Source of the DNA: Tetranychus cinnabarinus
Lineage: Eukaryota > Arthropoda > Arachnida > Trombidiformes > Tetranychidae
Direction: 5' to 3'
Length of the DNA: 64,000 bases
Assembly (NCBI GenBank): GCA_022266195.1
Contig: WHVY01000001.1
Location: 15,562,001 to 15,626,000, forward strand
In this document: in pieces, positions 52,359 through 64,000 of the stretch
Layout: each line of letters opens with the position of its first letter
Position numbering within the stretch: position 1 is the first letter of the stretch
Translations under genes and position numbers: made by a program
Notes under the pieces: generated by a model
The model's input: the letters and a program-made list of their open reading frames with translations, nothing else
Told to the model about the DNA's origin: nothing
The model's database searches: none

Positions 52359-53784
52359 CAAAATATAAAGATTAACAATCTTATTGTAAGTGCTAAACAT
52401 TAGGCTTCAGTTATTTTGACAATTTAATAAGAGCCATCTATGGCTTGAAAAATGAAGCCAGCGAAAATTAAAAAGCTTGGATCGTCTTTTTTAATTGTTA
52501 ATCGTTTATAAGTCGTTTTTAATCAATCCTCAATTATTCATCGTGTGTTTGAAAACTAATGTTTCAATGCTCTATGGTTCCATTATTATAATTTTACTGC
52601 TTTTTATGCAAAATCTGTAGTTACATTGTGTTTTCTGTATGATTGTCAAAATTTATAATTTATCCTCACAAAAGATGGATTTATAACCCCACAGAAGATG
52701 CATAAACATGACTGTATTGAATCAATTCCAAACAAACTGGCCAAACATAAAAATATAAACATGATCACATGAGTTTAATTCAAAAAATCCACTAAATATT
52801 CAACATCGAGTATTGGATGCGATATGGGCATGACTCTCGTAAATTGCCAACAAGGATGGACTTTTCCAATCATGAATGCTTGGCGACATTTAGGACTACA
52901 TGAAGTAGATAGAAGCATTTTGGTGTTTCCGTGTTTCGAATGCTTGGTGATGTAAGGCAAAAACAAAAGCTTAACTATATGGAAAAACTAATAATCTAAA
53001 ACATGAAGTAGCAGCACGAAGAATCGTCTGACAATGGCACTTGTGAATACAAAAATCATAAGCAAAAAGTGGAGAAAATTGAAGAAGCTGAAAGTTATCT
53101 CTCTTTGAAAAATTCTGAACTCTCAACCTTGGATGGTCTAGTCATTGAAACAACCCTCATGAAGTTATATTTGTCGTACTAAATGTTACATCAAATGTTA
53201 TAAATGCTAAATTATATTGTAAAACAATTTGCTTGAGTTACTTTCTTTTCCTTTGTTAGATAAGTTTATTTTGTATTTCTTTCTCAACTTTTGTAACTCA
53301 ATCCAAAAGTGATTATCCACCTCCTCTACAGAAAAGTCACATTTTTCTTTACCTGAATCTGGTACTCAGAACCTTGATAATATTAACTTACAAAAAGTCA
53401 GTAAGATTAGAAGTAACTCCGCAAAAATATTCCAGATGTCCTCTGCTGTGAGTACTGCGTAAGCCTAGTTAAAGCGATTCTCCCTTATAATAAAGAAATA
53501 AATGATTCCTTACGTTTATAGATTTATATGCGATCCCTCTACTGACAAAAACTTTTGGTTTTATGCTTTTAATAAAGATTGTTTACATGATGTAAATTAC
53601 ATCGGTAAATTTATAATTGTTACAAGTGGACAATTATTTAATTTAGTTTTATTAGATCCCTTTTGATGCCATCTAAATCAAATGATTTGATTGTGATAAC
53701 ATAGAATATTTTAACACTTTGATTCTTCCAATTTTTAAATTTGAAAGATCCAAGCCTGGATAAAAGTGTCTTAAACTTTCTATT
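52359..53784. other. Region upstream of smoothened
   Basis: The missing N-terminal exons of smoothened should start here or not exist. Two coding-like pieces are seen on the plus strand. One is an open frame at 53012-53182 (56 codons, Glu/Ser/Leu-rich). The other is a possible exon at about 53521-53595, after acceptor TTTATAG, containing ICDPSTDKNFWFYAFNKDC. The frame on the minus strand at 52775-52966 is not recognised. Confidence 0.35.
53521..53594 (+). CDS. smo: Possible upstream exon of smoothened (tentative)
   Basis: After a GTTTATAG acceptor, the frame gives a Cys-containing stretch (ICDPSTDKNFWFYAFNKDCLH), then GTAAAT donor-like sites. Its two Cys and its position fit the end of the smoothened extracellular region just before the CKYPL segment. 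Joining to 53765 (after AAAAG) in phase 0 keeps the frame open into the main exon. The match is by pattern only and the acceptor at 53764 is weak. Confidence 0.2.
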
Positions 53785-56282
53785 ATGTGGCTTAAATGTA
53801 AATACCCATTAACTCCAACCGAAGATAGTAATATTTGGTATCCAGAAATTGATGGCTGTGGTCTTCTGTGTAATATAACATTAATATCAACTGAAGATCA
53901 AACTTCAATCCAAAACATTGTTTGGTATGCTGGATTAAGTGTCATCATATTTCTTTCTTTGTGTCTATTTACTTTTCGTGTTGATTGGAAAAGTGCTAAC
54001 CGTTATCCATCGGTTGGAATTTATTATCTTTCTATCTGCCTTTTTCTCCATTATATTGGATGGATGGTTCAATTTTTTTACACCAAACAATCAATAGTTT
54101 GTCGTCATGACAATACTAGAAGATATAGTGAACCAGGTAGTCCTGGGTCAGCACTTTGTATTCTAGTTTTCTTTCTTATTTACTACTTTGGCATAGCAGC
54201 GCTTATCTGGCTGGTTATTGTCTGTTACCTTTGGTATCATAAACTCAAAGTGCCCAAAGGAAATTTTAATGATCTTATTGAAAAACGTCGCCAACCTATG
54301 CATGTTTTCGCATGGAGTATTCCATTTGCTCTTACCGTAATGATAATCCTTCTTAACAAAATTGATAGCTATCCAATGCTCGGAATCTGCTTCGTTAGTT
54401 CTGACGAGCCTATTATGCAGATTTTTGTTTGGATACCCATTATTTTATGCCTATCTGTAGGCATTTTTAATACCAGTAAAACTATGCATGTTTTAATTAA
54501 AGCAAAATCAGTTGCTGTTTCACATCTCACAAAGAGGAGAAAGCGTGATGCTACCATCAACAGAATGCTTATAAGATTAGGTAAGTTTGATACAAGTTAT
54601 ATCTCTTTGTTATCTTGAAATGAACTAATTATAATATAATATCTTTACTTGATTTTCTTAGGAATCTTTTGGTGTTGTTTGTTGAAATTCTTTGCTGTGG
54701 TTATTTATGCTCAAATAACAGACCATTTAAACTCCCATAAATGGAAAAAAAAGTTAGATAGTCTTGTATTGTAAGTTATAATGTCTCTTTTTGCTCTAAA
54801 TTCAACTTTTCTACTAATTACTGTATAATTTCAATTATTTACAGATGTTCACCAGATTTGATTCCTAAATTGGATCCAAACAGAACTGCTGAATGTGAAC
54901 CAAATGTAACGACTCCTAGTTTGTCTCACTTGAAAATCCAATTATTTGTTTGGTTCAGTGTTGGTTTTACTATTATTATTTGGTTATTCACCCGAGCATC
55001 GTGGGAGGCATGGAGGAGATTTTTTCTCAAAAAGTGTGATGCCTATTCAATAGGACGTCATGGAAGAAAACATGAAATGTTAGCAAAAGCGTATAAATAC
55101 CGGAGAGCCACTAAATATAATCAAGAATCTCTTCATGGTGATCCAGTTGACATGAATCTCACTTCTGCAACATCGCAGGAAATATCAACTGAATGGCTTG
55201 CTAATTTTCCCAAATTTCTTCAACGAAGAGCTGCTATTACAAGTCTGACTAATGCCAATCATTATTTGTCTAGGTATAGAACTTATAACAACAATAATAA
55301 CTCTTCAATATCAGACACTAGTATGCAACAAGGATTATCCTGTGGCTCCATGATCAGTAATCATCAATCACTCGATTCACAGGCTAGCATTGATATTATT
55401 AGTCGTCATGTTCGCCGTAAAACAAAGAAAGAGCGTGTACGTCTCTCCTCCAAGATTGGTCTTTGGAAACGGCGAGGGAGTGATTCGTCGATTCAAAGTA
55501 ACAACCTTGCAATTATTAGTAATCAAATTCGCTCTCATGACGCTGTTACTAGAGCAACAAGTACTGGTGACTTACAGTTACCAGGTCCTTCATCAGTGTT
55601 ACCTGCCTGTAGCTATTTACCTTCCTCTTTTCCTCACCCAACTGCGTATCCTGTTATGTCTCCTACATTTTCAGTAATGAGCCGACCAAGAACCGATAAA
55701 CCTCCTGTTAATCATCCCTTTACACATGGGATGTCCCAACAAGGAGATTCACTCATAAACCCATTGCAAGAACGACGTCGACCAGATAGTAGCATCAATG
55801 GTAGTAGCGCGTCAGCTTCGCAACAAAATGCAAATTTAGGAGTTGGCTATCTTAACTCTTTTAATTGTACAATGTCAATGTCAGGGCAACCATTAGGCCC
55901 TTTTGCAAATCCAAATCTCATGGTTAATGGCTGCGGTCCCCCTAATGGAATACCCAATTATTTTGGATTTTCAGCTCCAACACCATTCTCTCAACAACCG
56001 CCAACTTCATCACTTTATAATCCATACTACCCACTGGTTCCTTGTGCTCCTTTTTCAAATGGTGCCAGTAATTTAGATGAATTGCAAAGTATTAACCGTG
56101 CAAGAGAAGCTTGCCTTCCTTTGATCACTGGTGTTGACACTTGCAGTGAAGACGGAGAAAAAAAGTTTTTACCAATAGCAATTTCAGACTCTGAAGGTTT
56201 TACTGATGGTGGATTTGGTCCATCAGTTAGTCGCACAACAAGTCGAACGGCCCGTCGTTTACAAGGTAGCTCTTGTAAGTGA
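53785..56282 (+). CDS. smo: Smoothened, Hedgehog-pathway seven-pass receptor (N-terminus incomplete)
   Basis: Class F GPCR-like transducer of Hedgehog signalling. Exons 53785-54580, 54662-54770 and 54845-56282 join in phase (phase 1 then 2). The extracellular linker has WYPEIDGCGLLC (human WYEDVEGCGIQC). VDWKSANRYPS follows TM1 and IGWMVQFF closes TM2. INRMLIRLGIFW leads into TM6, an NRT-containing loop lies between TM6 and TM7, and TRASWEAWRRFF follows TM7. The cytoplasmic tail of about 450 residues is Ser/Asn/Pro-rich, with basic-Ser sites such as KRRGSDSS that could be kinase targets. From the ATG at 53785 the protein would be 780 aa and would lack the Cys-rich domain and signal peptide. 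An in-frame TAA lies 24 bp upstream of this ATG, so further exons are probably spliced in. At the 3' end a perfect GTAAGT donor (56275) overlaps the last codons, so the tail may continue. Confidence 0.9.
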
Positions 56283-57381
56283 ACTAAGGCTTTTGCTCAA
56301 TGAAGAAAAAATCAACAACTGATTAACTTTCGCTAATGAAGTGCTCAAGATTTATCGAGTTTTTAAAAGCTGACTATTTATGAAACTGTCTTTCTATTTC
56401 GCTGTTTATTGACATGACTTATTCGACTCATCCTTCAATATTGGAATATTATCTCAAAATCTTTGCGGCTCAATAACTAATTTAATTTCCATGACAAATT
56501 TACTTGACATAATCTCAATAATGTCAAGTTTCTCAACTATTCTAAAATTGCAAAGAATTGAAAAGAAAAATATTTTTCACGTAAAGTAAAATACTACAAA
56601 TTTGTGATGATTTGTGCTTTATGTCGAATCAAATACCCCAAAATATACATGAATCTCGTTTATGTCAGCAATCAGCTTACAGAAAACTGCCTTCACTTCT
56701 ATTTATTGTTAGACTCTTAACCGAAAGGATTAAAAACATAGGACTATATCCATGATAATTATCTAATACTGTTCTAGTTGATCATGTTGTTGGTTATTTT
56801 GTGTGTATAAGTTCGAACTATTTATAGATCTTTTTATAAAAATCTGACCATTTGGTAAAAATTGAAATACTCTAAAGTCAATCAACAGATTTCAACTTGA
56901 ACAGTATTTCTCACTGTTAACAATCAGTGGAAAAGCACAGATAAATATCAAGGTTACTCGTTCTTTTGCCTCTGTATAAATGTTCATTATTTTTTCACAT
57001 CAATCTATAAACTTGATTACTTTTTCATCATCACCTGAAAATCCTCATCACAGATTTCTGATAAATTTGTGGTTTTTGACCATACTGTCAATAAAATATT
57101 TTCATTTTCAATACGTTTCAAACGATCTCTTTATTTTCAAAAAAATATCATTGCAATTTTTTGAGTTTAGAAGATAAATTTTCCTGTATTTACAAAAAAA
57201 TTAAAAAACAAAACTTCCAGTGAAAATAAAAACTAAATAATGTTGATATTTAGCAATAATAATGGACATTGTGTATTAAATATAACCATTAAAAGAAAGA
57301 TTAGATCATAACATTTCGCTAGTTATCAAAGAATTAACAAATTTTGATAAACTAAATATTATGAAGGTTACTTTAATTATC
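56283..57381. other. Intergenic region between smoothened and D2HGDH
   Basis: The two genes converge here. No additional gene is supported; the frame at 56980-57177 is low-complexity. It may contain further 3' exon or UTR sequence of smoothened. Confidence 0.5.
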
Positions 57382-59019
57382 TTAATTATCTGGCAAGAGT
57401 TTTTTTGGATTGAGAATGTTATTAGGATCGAAAAGTTGTTTCAATTGTTTCATTAAATCAACCACTTCACGTTGCTTTGAATAGTATATTAAGTGTCTCT
57501 TTTTCATTCCTAATCCATGTTCAGCTGAAACACTTCCATTGCGTTCACCAACCCATTCATGTAAAAGAGTTTCTATCGATTTGATTTCATCGCTAGTAAA
57601 TGACTTTGCAGAAATAGCCAGATGAAGGTTGTTATCAGCCAAATGACCATGGCCACTAACTCGAATCAGATCTTTTTTGTTTGCTAAATGTTCTCTCATT
57701 ATATCGACAATTCGATAATAGTCTTTATGTTCAAGAGAAACGTCATATGAAAGCGCTTCGCCTTCTGCTTTAATTGCTATCATAATTTGCTCACGCATCG
57801 CCCAAAGTTTATTGTAACTTGTTAAATCTGTGGATAAAACTGCATCATTGACAATTCCCTCATCAGAAATCATGATGTCAAGGAAGTTGGTTAAATTGTC
57901 TCTGATAACCTCTTCACTGGATCCAGGGAATATGGAAATTTCAAAGAGAACATAAAACGGTGCCGAGAAAGGAGGTTCAAGGTGCAAGTTGATGTGAACA
58001 GAGTCCATTGTAGTTTGATCCATCAATTCATATGCACTTAAATATGCAACAAATCGCGATCGGATGACTTTCAACAGTTTAACTGAAGCTTCGTAACTTG
58101 GTACTCCAAGAAGGGCAACAACTTTATCGATTGGTTTTACTGGACACAAAATGGATGCTTTGGTTATTACTCCGAGAGTCCCTTCAGAACCAATGAACAG
58201 TTGTTTCAAATCATACCCAGTATTGTCTTTGCGAAGAGTTGACATCATATTAAGGACGGTTCCATCAGCTTTAACAGCCTCTAATCCAAGGACTGATCCA
58301 TGAAGAGAACCATACCTAACGTAACGGATTCCCCCTGTTGAGCAAAAAAAGGTTCAAATTGTTTATATGTATTTCTATAGACTCTTATTGAGACGGGTGA
58401 AAACAACTGAAAATACGTCAAGCAGTAAGATATTACCTGCATTAGTAGCTATATTCCCTCCAACATGACACGAGCCCTTTGCTCCCAAATCATAAGGCAT
58501 CATATATCCTTTTTCGTTGACAAACGACTCAGCTGTTTCCAGAATGACTCCAGGCTGACAAGTTAACACTCCAGTGGTATCATTGAATTCAATTATCTTG
58601 TTCATTGCTTCCATTGAGATTATAATTTCGTCATCTTGAGGAACTGAACCAGCTACTAAACTTGTATTTCCTCCTTGAACAACCAATTGTAGACGATGAT
58701 CATTACAATATGACAAGATTTTGGAAACATCTTCCGTTGTCGAAGGAACCAAAGTCAAGCTACTTTTTCCTGTGAATATCAAGAACGGTTGAGTAAAACT
58801 GAAGCTATGAATTGAAATTTGTTAAGAGCCAAATTTACCTTCGTGGAGGCCTAACCAATCACGATTATATTTCTCCAAGTCAGTTTGTTTAACCCGACTT
58901 TCACCCAAAACGGATTTAAAATAGTCAACATTGGCTGCTTGGATAGAATTCAATTGTCTCACTGATTTAAAACGAAATAACCTTAACAATGAATTACCAA
59001 ACTTCACATTTGATAACAT
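57382..59019 (-). CDS. D2HGDH: D-2-hydroxyglutarate dehydrogenase, mitochondrial
   Basis: FAD enzyme oxidising D-2-hydroxyglutarate to 2-oxoglutarate in mitochondria. Three exons (59019-58839, 58769-58437, 58334-57382) join in phase 1 twice and give 488 aa. The N-terminus is basic and Ser/Leu-rich, lacking acidic residues early on (MLSNVKFGNSLLRLFRFKS), as in a mitochondrial targeting peptide. The FAD-binding part includes QGGNTSLVAGSVP and LGAKGSCHVGGNIATNAGG. The middle has LRKDNTGYDLKQLFIGSEGT, almost identical to the human protein, and the C-terminal part has GHGHLADNNLHL (metal-binding His) and SAEHGLGMKKR. D-lactate dehydrogenase (LDHD) is a relative, but the TGYDLKQLFIGSEGTLG context and overall length favour D2HGDH. 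I see no damage. Confidence 0.93.
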
Positions 59020-60900
59020 GGCCGACGATGATTGATATAACTATGGTGAACAAACCGAAAGACGATATGGCGATGTCAATAAATAGATTACATTACAGAC
59101 TTGTTGATAAGCAACATCAGTTAACATAATAACATAATATTTTCAAAACAAATCAAGCTATATGCGCGGTAAAAATGAATTAACCTAACGAGATTTGCGA
59201 TTTCTTTCTTTCATTAATAATTCAATCTGAGTATTCCAGATACTCATCAATTTATTAATTTTTTATTTCTTTTATGTAAAACTGAATAAATTACGTACCA
59301 GAAGAACACTCTATTATAGATAGACTTGTTCATAATCAGCACATCAACCGCATATTTCTGATGTAAAGTTCATTTGTTCAAAAGTTCAATTGGCTGAGTC
59401 ATGAAATATTTTCAATTTTCAAGATTCATGGTGGAAAAGTTAAAAAGCTAAGATTAAGTAAAGTATCAATGAAAATTATTTCAATGTTTATTAATCTTGT
59501 CGCTTCTACCAAGAAATTAGAGTCATCGATGATGCTGATCAAATTGACGCCGAGAGCTCTGAAAATCTTAATGAAATTGTAATGATGTGAATCAGTGATA
59601 TCAAAAGATTACCTTCAACCTTTGCTCTGTTTCTGGAACAATGAAACCAGCAAAATACCATGTAACTATGTATCTATCATCTGATTATCGCAAGATTATT
59701 TCGTTTCGTAAAATTATAATTAACAATCTTTTATCCTCGTAAAATTGACCCTGTATTGATTAACCGAGATAAATGTATATCAAATTGGCCATGAAACTTT
59801 AACTGTTAATTGAATCATATTGTAGCAACATAATACAGAATCTATTTTGAAAAAACCCTTCTGATTAGTAGCAATCAAATCGATGTAATCTATGCATGTT
59901 TTTCAGTTTATATTATTTGATCTCGAACCAGCAAAACAAAATTGCATTCATTCAAATACAATACAAACATCAATAGATTGTTGCTTAGACGAATGGGTTA
60001 AATCATAGAGTTAATGGAGGAATAAACTAATTGCAGCTCTAATGGTAACAATGAAGAAAGTAGGCGATTAGAAAAGATGTTAATTGAGAAACAATCAAAC
60101 TTGATACATTTAATACACACTGATTAGATTATCTTCAAATAGGCTCTAGATCACGATTGATCACGTAGATCAAAAACAAGTTATTGCTGTTAGTGAAAAT
60201 TGACTACAATTTGACCTTAAGAAAGGCACTTTTTTGTTGTTTGATTTCCCCATCCATTGATTTAATACTTGCTTTATTGGTAGCGCTATTACATTCACTC
60301 AGTTGCTCTTGCTCTTCATCTGCTCTTTCTTTCTCTTCCTTTGTGTATGTTATTTTGTAGTGTTTACTTGTCTTTCTCTCACAGTTCTTACCATTTTTAT
60401 TTTCATTTTTTAGTTAATCGCTGTGTCTAAATTAAAATGATAACGTCATACAGAATGAGATTAATTATTTATCTGTTTGACTACCTATTACTTTGTATCT
60501 TTTAATTTTATAATATATTTGGAACTTCATCAATAATTCCTTTAATGGGTCAAAATTTTTATTTAGCTTGTTGTCATTAACTTTTCTTCCTCCAGTCAAC
60601 ACCAAAATTTTTTTTTGTAAATCTACTTCTTTTATTCTATTGTTGATTCAATCTATGTTGAAGTAAAAGGATGTCCAGGGTTCGCCATTACAACCAAATT
60701 AATATCTGGAATATAGATCACAGGAAACATTTAATTACTATCTTGCTGTTATTGTTGCTACTTTCACTTGCTGTTGTTAATGTCAGTGGTTTATGACAAC
60801 CTCTCTCTTCTCTATTTATATCTCCATTCATATCTTGCTGCTTATTTCAAAACTTACTCTCTTGACTACCAGTTCAAATTGTGATTGCAGATCTATCAAA
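59020..60900. other. Intergenic region between D2HGDH and WDR59 (divergent promoters)
   Basis: The two genes are head-to-head. The last 100 bp contain the WDR59 5' UTR with a likely acceptor (GATTGCAG at 60882-60889) and a leader segment (60802-60830) that is also found in the chimeric pseudogene. The rest is AT-rich with no supported gene. Confidence 0.55.
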
Positions 60901-63856
60901 ATGTCTACCCGTTGGAGTAATGAGAAAGTCACCGCGGAACACAAAGACATCGAAGCTGATGTCATGTCGATCCATTCCAAAGGTCGTTACGTTGCTTTGT
61001 CAAATTCAAGAAACATCTATATTATCGACATTGACAACCCGTCCAAGATAGCTCGGTCGGTTGCACGATCATCTAAATGGGACGTTACAGCTTCCGAATG
61101 GAGTCCTCATAAAACTAGTTATCTTGGTCTAAGCTATTATCACTACATTGCGGTTTATTCATTTGCCGGTAAGCACTTTATCTTTGCTTTGTGAAAATTC
61201 AATTTTCCTCTTTTCTATTGTTATGAAAGCAGAATTTTAATAACGCTACTTATGAATTGTGTTTCTTTTCTATAGATGTCAATTCGGATAAAGGAATAGT
61301 CTCTGATACAAGGCGATTTCAAAGAAATCCTGAACCCGAAATATTGTTGAAGGGGCACCGTAGAGTTGTTACTGACTTTAACTGGGCTCCTTTTGATCAA
61401 AACCTTTTGGCATCATGTTCCATGGACACTTTCGTTTACGTTTGGGATCTCAGAGAACACCGAAGACCTTGTTTAGGATTTTCATCTGTAGGTAAGTCAG
61501 TAAACAAAATCAAGGTTATATTTGTTGTTACCAAGGCTTTGTGTACCATCCTATTTTTGACATAAATTATCCTGCTTTGTTTGCAGTTGGCCCAAGTCAA
61601 GTCAAATGGTCCAAGTCTGATGAAAACATCTTAGCAACAGCATTAGAGGGGGACATTCGGATTTGGGATAAAAGGGTAATATTACCAAAGCTCTTTAGTC
61701 AATTCAATTTATTTTCTAGCAAAAAATAATTTTCAAATCATAATTTGTTTCCAGAAAATCTCCAATCCTGTACACTATATTTCAGCCCATGATCAACGTA
61801 TTCATGGACTTGACTGGAATCCGTATAATGCCACACAATTTGCCACTTGTAGTCAGGATTGTACAGTCAAATTTTGGGAATTATCAACTGTTATTCAAGA
61901 AGAGCCAGTTGTTTTGCCCACCAAGCTTCCGGTTTGGCGAGCTAAATTTACTCCATTTAGAGATGGATTGATCACAGTAGTGGTACCGCAACTTCGACGG
62001 ACTGGTGATATCAATTCGTTATGGCTATGGAATACAAACAATTTAGAGCAACCTGTGCATTCTTTTTTTGGTCCAACCGATGTAGTCATTGATTTTGGGT
62101 GGCGTTGGAAACCAGATATCAGCGCTGCTGAGCTAGTCACATGGTCTAAGGATAGTACCCTTCGTATATGGACTGTAGATAAACCCATTTTATCATTATT
62201 CAATGAAGTTAGAGTCGTCGACCCACTTGATTATTCACCGGCTGGAGAAGTTGAAAATAGGAGTATATTTATTTGTAATACAATAAATATTGGTATGACC
62301 TCTCCTCAAGCTCAGGGAAAAAGTGATTCGATCCGACTTTTGGATAACAAAGTGCAATACACACCAAATAGTGATATTAGTGAACGTAATACTCCCGATC
62401 GCGGAAAAATACCTTTACATGAGATAAATAATCAAGCCAAATCATCTGAATCTAAGGATATTTTAATTAATTACAAAACCAAGTCATTTTCGCCATCTTC
62501 AACAAAATCTCAGAACTACAAGGCAGCTTCTGTTGAACCCATTTCCTCAGGATTACTAACTCCACCTGATCTTCAAGATGAATTTGCTCTAATGAATCTG
62601 GAATCTTATCAATTTACTAGTTCAAATTTAAGAATTGATGATTTTAATCCAATTAAACGTTATTGTATAGTCAGCGTGGAAGCATCATACAAATCTGGCC
62701 TTCGAGTTAAACTCAAAGTAACTTTTCCCAATTCCTATCCTAATGGTATTGCACCAACGTTCGAGATTCTTGACGATGGTGAATTGGACAAAGTTAGACG
62801 CAGTGAGATTCTTCGTATCTTAAGTAACACAGCACAAAAACAAGTTAAGCAAAACCGTCCCTGCTTAGAACCCTGTCTAAGAGATTTTGCTACTGCATTA
62901 GACCGCAAAGTCAACCTGAACGTTAGCTCTCTTCCCAACAACGCGACAAGTACCTCTTCATCTGACTACTCAACTCTTTATGGTAGTTTCCATGATGCCC
63001 AAGTTCCTTTTCCAAAAATTTGTGGAGCTCGTTTTTGTGGAGCTGATCTTTTAATTTGTTTTGGAAAGATGTCTTATTTCCAGCGGATTAATGATTCAAA
63101 TGACCATACACCTAGAGCCTTATCTGATTTATCAGCTTATTTGCAAACTAATTACCGTCCTCTTGCGCCAATGCCAGTGAAATCTTTCACAGATTTTGGT
63201 AAATCTCAAGATAATTATTCAATATCATCATTCCCTTACTATTATGGTGATGATTCAAAATTGCGCCGTTTCCAGTCTCAAGGATTGGAACGGTCTTACA
63301 TATCATTAGCAAGTATGCGTTGTGGCCCAATTACCATTTATAATGCTTCGGAACTAATGCCTTGTAACCGTAGATTAGCTGAAAAGTATATTTTCAATTA
63401 CAAAAGTAGAGTGGAAATGTGTCAAAAAAATGCTGCAGTTGCATATGAAGAGAACCGGAAAGATCTTCATCAAACATGGAATCTTGCTATGCTTTCCTGT
63501 GATCCTATTTTAAACTGGAACTCTTATAATCATCTTAGCACTGATGCACCATGGGCCACTCACCCGTTTGGACGTAAAATGATTCAATCTTTGATTGACT
63601 TCTACCTTTTAACAATGGGAGACATTCAGACTGCAGCTATGTTATGCTGTTTATTTTCTTCACGATGTACAAATTGTGGTAAACTAGGCTGTCCTCAGCG
63701 CTGTACTTCTGAATATGACGGTAGTTTAATTAATTATGTGGTAAGGATTCTTAACGTTGTCAAACGACCTCTGCTCAATTTCACTGATTTCAAAAATTCA
63801 ATTTCTTTTTATTCAACATGATTTAGCTTCCAAAACTCTTGAGAAAGCTGTCAAAG
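60901..63856 (+). CDS. WDR59: WDR59, GATOR2 complex subunit (partial, runs off right edge)
   Basis: WDR59 is a scaffold subunit of GATOR2, which relays amino-acid status to TORC1 at the lysosome. Exons 60901-61168, 61276-61491, 61587-61675 and 61755-63740 join in phase. A 30-nt exon at 63827-63856 is tentative, and more must follow beyond base 64000. The N-terminal half is a WD40 propeller: SKWDVTASEWSPH, GHRRVVTDFNWAPF, VYVWDLREHRRP, SQVKWSKSDENILATALEGD and IHGLDWNPY. Next come PVWRAKFTPFRDGL and VPQLRR, typical of WDR59. An RWD domain follows at about residues 470-580 (VKLKVTFPNSYP, CLRDFA). The last seen part contains Cys-rich CTNCGKLGCPQRC, part of the C-terminal zinc-binding region. I start at ATG 60901 because MSTRWSNEKV aligns with the family start; the upstream open frame from 60793 is leader. 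A damaged duplicate lies at 42.6-43.6 kb. Confidence 0.92.
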
Positions 63857-64000
63857 GTATTGAGTCTTTTATGATTCTGCATCCTTTTTGATGTTTGATG
63901 TTTGATTTTTAGTAATTTTGAATTCCTCTTTAATCACCTTTTAATTTTTTTAACTCGTTACTAAATCTGTTTTGTTATTGCTCCTAACAATGCTAACACT

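Noticed and set aside
52775..52966. Minus-strand Cys/His-containing frame, considered as a zinc-finger or the smoothened CRD in reverse
   Set aside because: Cys spacing fits no domain I know, and the strand is wrong for smoothened.
60793..60900. N-terminal extension of WDR59
   Set aside because: Hydrophobic leader not found in the family; a likely splice acceptor at 60889 places this in an intron or UTR.
61895..62203. Minus-strand open frame inside WDR59
   Set aside because: Antisense shadow of a well-conserved WDR59 exon.

Overview
This is a nuclear, AT-rich animal window. Genes have GT-AG introns, mostly about 80-250 bp, with in-phase exon joins. The gene set (Calx-type Na/Ca exchanger, smoothened, PDK1, WDR59, AKAP1, D2HGDH, RPS27A) and (TTAGG)-type repeats point to an arthropod. 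A decayed 28S rRNA fragment at 19.9-20.0 kb looks more chelicerate-like than fly-like. A mite is my best guess, but this is inference from memory of rRNA and gene families.

Layout. (1) 0.2-7.6 kb, minus strand: the 5' part of a Calx/NCX exchanger, split by a 5.6 kb intron; the rest lies beyond the left edge. A decayed coding remnant sits in that intron on the opposite strand. (2) 7.7-42.4 kb: a roughly 35 kb stretch with no gene I can support. It holds a three-copy repeat rich in TTAGG and ATCGATT, a degenerate 3' end of 28S rDNA, a second decayed coding remnant, a recurring CTGGGAGT motif, a second ATCGATT cluster and microsatellites. (3) 42.4-45.0 kb, minus strand: an intact RPS27A (ubiquitin-like/eS31 fusion) gene with a strikingly diverged ubiquitin moiety. 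Just downstream is a chimeric pseudogene in which a second RPS27A copy is filled with shrunken pieces of WDR59, whose intact gene lies at 61 kb. (4) 45.4-48.2 kb, plus: an AKAP1-like KH+Tudor protein divergent from RPS27A. (5) 49.4 kb, plus: a U3 snoRNA gene with recognisable boxes A, C', B, C and D. (6) 49.9-51.9 kb, minus: a PDK1-like kinase with a 100-residue activation-loop segment and no PH domain. (7) 52.16-52.36 kb: a GC-rich, potentially structured segment, perhaps an unidentified ncRNA. (8) 53.8-56.3 kb, plus: smoothened, with its cysteine-rich domain not found. (9) 57.4-59.0 kb, minus: D-2-hydroxyglutarate dehydrogenase. (10) 60.9 kb to the right edge, plus: WDR59 (GATOR2).

The genes do not form one pathway. 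Several are signalling or housekeeping: PDK1 and WDR59 both act in insulin/TOR nutrient signalling, U3 and RPS27A in ribosome production, smoothened in Hedgehog signalling. The most unusual features are the diverged ubiquitin fused to eS31, the RPS27A/WDR59 mosaic pseudogene, and the rebuilt PDK1.
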